A stretch of DNA of 64,000 nt from Cellvibrionaceae bacterium (lineage in GTDB: Bacteria > Pseudomonadota > Gammaproteobacteria > Pseudomonadales > Cellvibrionaceae): positions 1 to 64,000 of the forward strand of contig JAGKXD010000008.1 of assembly GCA_021151525.1 (NCBI GenBank), read 5' to 3'. Shown piece after piece: positions 61,389 through 64,000 of this stretch. The translations under genes and the position numbers were made by a program. Numbering within the stretch: position 1 is the stretch's first letter; every line of letters begins with the position of its first letter. The notes under the pieces are model-generated. The model saw nothing but the letters and a program-made list of their open reading frames with translations, did no database searches and was not told the DNA's origin.

Positions 61389-62276
61389 TTAACGCAGTAT
61401 CCAAAAGGGTACGCCTTGTTCTTCTAAAAAATTTTCTGCATTTGCGCCCTGCAATAAGCCAAATGTGGCGAGCATACCAGCCTGAATGCAATTTGATCCT
61501 GCAACCGTAATTGAGCGAGGAGCTTGAGTAATGGGCCAGCCCGTAAATGGATTTAAAATATGGCTGTAACGTACATTGTTCGCCATTAAATAACGACGTG
61601 AATCGCCACTGGTTGCAAGCGCGCCCGCGGAAATTTCCAACACATAATCCGATTGGTTATTTTTGTCAGGTGTTTCAATTCCTACTTGCCAAGCTTGCCC
61701 ATTTTGACGCGCGCCGCTCACGGCAAGGTCGCCGCCAAAATTTACCACTAACGGAATATCAGCAATTTCTTGCAGCAATAAAATGCAACGATCTACAGCG
61801 TACTCTTTGCCAGATCCGCCAAAATCAATTTGCATACCAGCGGGCATTTGCAATGTTGTTTTGTCCCAGCGAACTTTTTGCCAGCCCACCAATTGCAGTG
61901 CGTCATCAATTTGCGCTTGTGTAGGAATATTAGCGGACCCATCGAATTTCCACACGCGACCTAGTGTGCCGGAAGTAATGTCGAATAAACCATCGCTCAG
62001 TTGAAAACATTGATCGGCAAAATTAAGTAAGAGCGCCGTTTCGGTGTCAGGAATAATTTCCTGCCCATTGGCGTGATTAATTTGCCACACAATATTGTCT
62101 TGGCTGTAACGGCTGAATTTTTGTTGAATGCGCAAGGCTTCGGCTTGCGCTTTTGAAACCAATTGATGCGCGAGTTGTTGATCTTCAGTTTCCATCAGCA
62201 ACTCGCAGGGGCTGGCCATGGCCGTAAACCGGCCAATCCATAAATTGTTTTGGCGAAGCAGTTGGAGGTCAGTCAT
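61389..62276 (-). CDS. apbE: ApbE-family protein without signal peptide
   Basis: A 295-residue ApbE-family protein. It has DFGGSGKEYAVDRC (151-164), VVNFGGDLAVSG, ATSGDSRRYL and YSHILNPFTGWPI, so the flavin-binding core is present. Two features are unlike normal ApbE. No signal peptide is seen (it starts MTDLQLLRQNNLWIGRF). The metal-binding Asp of the ADALAT motif is Gly267 (CIQAGMLAT). It may be a cluster-specific form that works in the cytoplasm or with another cofactor, or may be inactive. It lies between the DUF3570 gene and the response regulator gene. Confidence 0.88.
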   Translation of the reverse strand: MTDLQLLRQNNLWIGRFTAMASPCELLMETEDQQLAHQLVSKAQAEALRIQQKFSRYSQDNIVWQINHANGQEIIPDTETALLLNFADQCFQLSDGLFDITSGTLGRVWKFDGSANIPTQAQIDDALQLVGWQKVRWDKTTLQMPAGMQIDFGGSGKEYAVDRCILLLQEIADIPLVVNFGGDLAVSGARQNGQAWQVGIETPDKNNQSDYVLEISAGALATSGDSRRYLMANNVRYSHILNPFTGWPITQAPRSITVAGSNCIQAGMLATFGLLQGANAENFLEEQGVPFWILR

Positions 62277-62294
62277 GTGTGAAAATCTTGTTGT

Positions 62295-62320
62295 GGGATG
62301 CGCTTAGTTTAGCGCATCCC
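62295..62320. other. Inverted repeat between DUF3570 and apbE genes
   Basis: GGGATGCGCT and AGCGCATCCC pair perfectly (10 bp) around a 6-base loop, 16 bases after the DUF3570 stop. There is no T-run; a processing or stabilising hairpin within the operon is likely. Confidence 0.55.
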
Positions 62321-62336
62321 ACTGATTCCAACGCGA

Positions 62337-63695
62337 TTAGAATTCAAACGAATAACCTACCATCAAACTGGTCGCCTTGAGGCCGGGATACAAATTTAAG
62401 CCTGATAAAGCGGGCATATTTTTCGCCTCTGCGGGTACAGAGTCACCGGTTTGTTTGTAGCTTTCAATGCGTATATTAAATTCGCTGTTGCGGCCTAGTT
62501 CATAACCCCATTTCAAACCCAAGGTTGTGCCTTGTAGTTTTGCCAAACGCGGGTCTGAGGACGCGTAATTAACTTGCGATACACCGTCAACAACATCGCT
62601 GCCCGCAACAAGAAACGGTTTGTAAAAATCGGCAGCGGTTTGTGTGTAATAGCGCAGGTGCGGTTCGAAATAGGCGCGGTCACTCACCGCAACGCGGTAT
62701 CGCAAATCAAATGTTTCTGCGGTGATTCCCCAATCGTCCCAGTAATGGCGAAATGAAAAATCAACAATATCCATATCGCTGATATGAATTTTATTGCTCC
62801 AGTAAATGCTTTGACGTGCGCGATCACTTGGGCGATTTTCATAGAGCAACAAACTAGCGCCCGATGCATCGTTTACGGCATCACCGCGCGTGTTAACCAC
62901 CGATAAAATTTTATAAGGATCATTTTGGTAACCGCTTGAGGTTGAGCGCGAATAATTTAACTGCGTCAACCAATAACGATTCATTACTTGCGAAACCCCG
63001 AGCAAAATATCGTTGACTTTTTTAGTGTCAGACGCGAGTTTGCGAATACCCAATGCGGTTAAGGTGCGGTTAGTGTCGTCGCTGCCCGTGGTGCTGGTTG
63101 CGGGCGACGTGAAGGCTGTTGGAATTCCACCTACGGCGTTGATGGTATCTGACTCAAGGCTAACACCCAACGACAAGGTAGTGTTTTTGTCATTGAAATC
63201 GCGCGCAAATGCCGCATTAAAGCCGTTTGAAGTAAAGTCGTACTCGTGCGAATAATTTCCGCCAACAGTCACGCGATTGTGTTCGCCAAGCGGTTGATCC
63301 CAGCTGATATTGAACGCGGTGCGCGTATCTTTAAAGCTGTCGTCTAGCGGCAGTGAACCTACGGTTGTGGTGTAACTTTTCTGGCCCGATGGCCCGGTAT
63401 AAGTTTTGGTTTCCTTGCTGGGAATCGCACCGTTAGGCGTTGCGCCGGTTAAGGAATCAAACGTAAATTTCATGGCGAGGTAATGTTCGTCGCCCATATC
63501 TTTTTTGAGTGACACTATGGGTTCGATTGCCTGCACACGGCCACCGGATTCGGAATAAACCAATACGCCAGTGTCGGCTAGCCAAGGAGTTTCATCGGCA
63601 TGAGTGGGTGCTCCGCTGAGCAGGCTTGCACTGGCTGCGGCCAGCGCAAGGCGCACTGGGCCAGCGCTGTGTTTGGAAGATTTAATCAATTGCAT
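62337..63695 (-). CDS. DUF3570 outer-membrane beta-barrel protein
   Basis: A 452-residue exported protein with a signal peptide (cut near THA). Long runs of alternating residues and strand pairs (VTVGGNYSHEYDFTSNGFNAAF, YWLTQLNYSRSTSSGYQNDPY) and the final GYSFEF, ending in Phe, point to an outer-membrane barrel of the DUF3570 family. ATG 63695 overlaps the DUF4266 stop by 10 bases and GGAGGTGG lies just upstream inside that gene. A TTG at 63701 would add two residues. Function of DUF3570 is unknown; its partners here are DUF4266 and ApbE. Confidence 0.88.
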   Translation of the reverse strand: MQLIKSSKHSAGPVRLALAAASASLLSGAPTHADETPWLADTGVLVYSESGGRVQAIEPIVSLKKDMGDEHYLAMKFTFDSLTGATPNGAIPSKETKTYTGPSGQKSYTTTVGSLPLDDSFKDTRTAFNISWDQPLGEHNRVTVGGNYSHEYDFTSNGFNAAFARDFNDKNTTLSLGVSLESDTINAVGGIPTAFTSPATSTTGSDDTNRTLTALGIRKLASDTKKVNDILLGVSQVMNRYWLTQLNYSRSTSSGYQNDPYKILSVVNTRGDAVNDASGASLLLYENRPSDRARQSIYWSNKIHISDMDIVDFSFRHYWDDWGITAETFDLRYRVAVSDRAYFEPHLRYYTQTAADFYKPFLVAGSDVVDGVSQVNYASSDPRLAKLQGTTLGLKWGYELGRNSEFNIRIESYKQTGDSVPAEAKNMPALSGLNLYPGLKATSLMVGYSFEF

Positions 63696-63913
63696 CCGCA
63701 ACCACCTCCGCCAAAACCTTGCCCGCCACTCGCGGCTTCTTTACTAAAGTAAGTATGTTCGTCAGCAGCGGTTTCAATCGGGTAGGCATTCGGCTGCATG
63801 GCCTTCTTAGCGAGCAAATCGCGCTCCCACGGCTTTACGCCAATACTGGTGCAACCGCTGAGCACGCTGACGCCAATCAGCGCTGCGCAGAGTTTGAGTT
63901 TTACGTGCGACAT
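63686..63913 (-). CDS. DUF4266 small lipoprotein with GGGGCGCN tail
   Basis: A 75-residue lipoprotein. Lipobox LSGC with Cys21. The mature part has the DUF4266 core VKPWERDLLAKKAM and ends in a Gly-rich tail, GGQGFGGGGCGCN, with two cysteines at the very C-terminus. Such a tail could bind metal or heme, accept a cofactor, or be a processing tag; none is shown by the sequence. ATG 63913 begins the signal peptide; 19 codons open before it are not part of it. It is translationally coupled to the DUF3570 gene. The whole cluster points to a secreted redox or metal-related system. Confidence 0.85.
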   Translation of the reverse strand: MSHVKLKLCAALIGVSVLSGCTSIGVKPWERDLLAKKAMQPNAYPIETAADEHTYFSKEAASGGQGFGGGGCGCN

Positions 63914-63953
63914 GGTGAATAAACTCCCAAAACGTGAGTTGTGATTGACAGAG

Positions 63954-64000
63954 TTAGTGTGCAGCTTCATTGAGCAAACTTTGAATTTCTTGTTCGTATT
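63954..64000 (-). CDS. Partial gene, C-terminus only (cut by the window edge)
   Basis: Reading leftward in one frame gives the last 14 residues YEQEIQSLLNEAAH followed by a TAA stop, 40 bases before the DUF4266 start. The composition looks coding (amphipathic helix). In related clusters, as I recall, a thioredoxin-like gene is often found at this place, but the fragment is too short to identify. Confidence 0.45.
   Translation of the reverse strand, partial: YEQEIQSLLNEAAH

Noticed and set aside
1..64000. tRNA, rRNA, CRISPR array, prophage or transposase
   Set aside because: Read through the non-coding stretches on both strands; none found. The only dispersed elements are the ~280-bp repeat and short hairpin repeats.

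Overview
The window looks like chromosomal DNA of a polysaccharide-degrading gammaproteobacterium, most likely Cellvibrio or a close relative in Cellvibrionaceae. The evidence is a GH94 phosphorylase of the cellobionic-acid type, a large lipoprotein glycoside hydrolase with a poly-serine linker, a secreted GH2 enzyme, and gammaproteobacterial housekeeping genes (rpsT, ppc, purE/purK, rdgC, fklB). Genus is inferred from gene content only. No tRNA, rRNA, CRISPR array, transposase or prophage was seen.

Layout. 1-7 kb: GH94 phosphorylase, a MaoP-type (DUF413) protein with a long histone-H1-like tail, rpsT, and a GH-A-clan lipoprotein. 7-16 kb: a membrane Ser/Thr kinase with cysteine-paired periplasmic repeats and its secreted partner, an AI-2E-type exporter, a DnaQ-like exonuclease, ppc behind an inverted pair of DnaA boxes, and a chemoreceptor. 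16.8-28.5 kb: one chemosensory operon (receptor, CheY, STAS, CheA, CheW, two receptors, CheR, CheD, CheB, REC-EAL), with the gene order of the Pseudomonas Che2 type. 28.8-32.2 kb: GH2 enzyme, a degenerate NodB-fold protein, a GyrI-like binding protein. 32.2-35.7 kb: nitrate-type ABC transporter nrtABD behind a candidate sigma-54 promoter. 36.4-39.6 kb: transglutaminase-like/TPR lipoprotein and a PstS-OmpA hybrid behind a textbook tandem Pho box. 40-46 kb: small STAS-like protein, GST, purK, purE, Kelch-like protein, LysR/SDR pair. 46-48.7 kb: polyphosphate operon (DUF4956, VTC polymerase, OprO/P-like porin). 49-58.3 kb: periplasmic ApbE, SulP transporter, small lipoprotein, DUF4105 protein, rdgC, fklB, second AI-2E-type exporter. 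58.4-64 kb: an SBP-like protein, then a leftward cluster DUF4266 lipoprotein - DUF3570 outer-membrane protein - ApbE without signal peptide - response regulator - histidine kinase, continuing past the window edge.

Three themes connect the genes: carbohydrate use, phosphate and polyphosphate handling (PhoB-type promoter, PstS-OmpA, VTC, porin), and signalling (chemosensory array, c-di-GMP phosphodiesterase, Ser/Thr kinase, two-component system). A ~280-bp non-coding repeat occurs twice in opposite orientation (about 39.7 and 56.1-56.35 kb). The best candidates for undescribed biology are the DUF4266/DUF3570/ApbE cluster, the MaoP-H1 fusion, the kinase with cysteine-paired repeats, and the PhoB-controlled PstS-OmpA hybrid. 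Several gene starts were moved from the longest open frame to a downstream codon with a better ribosome binding site; this is noted per gene.
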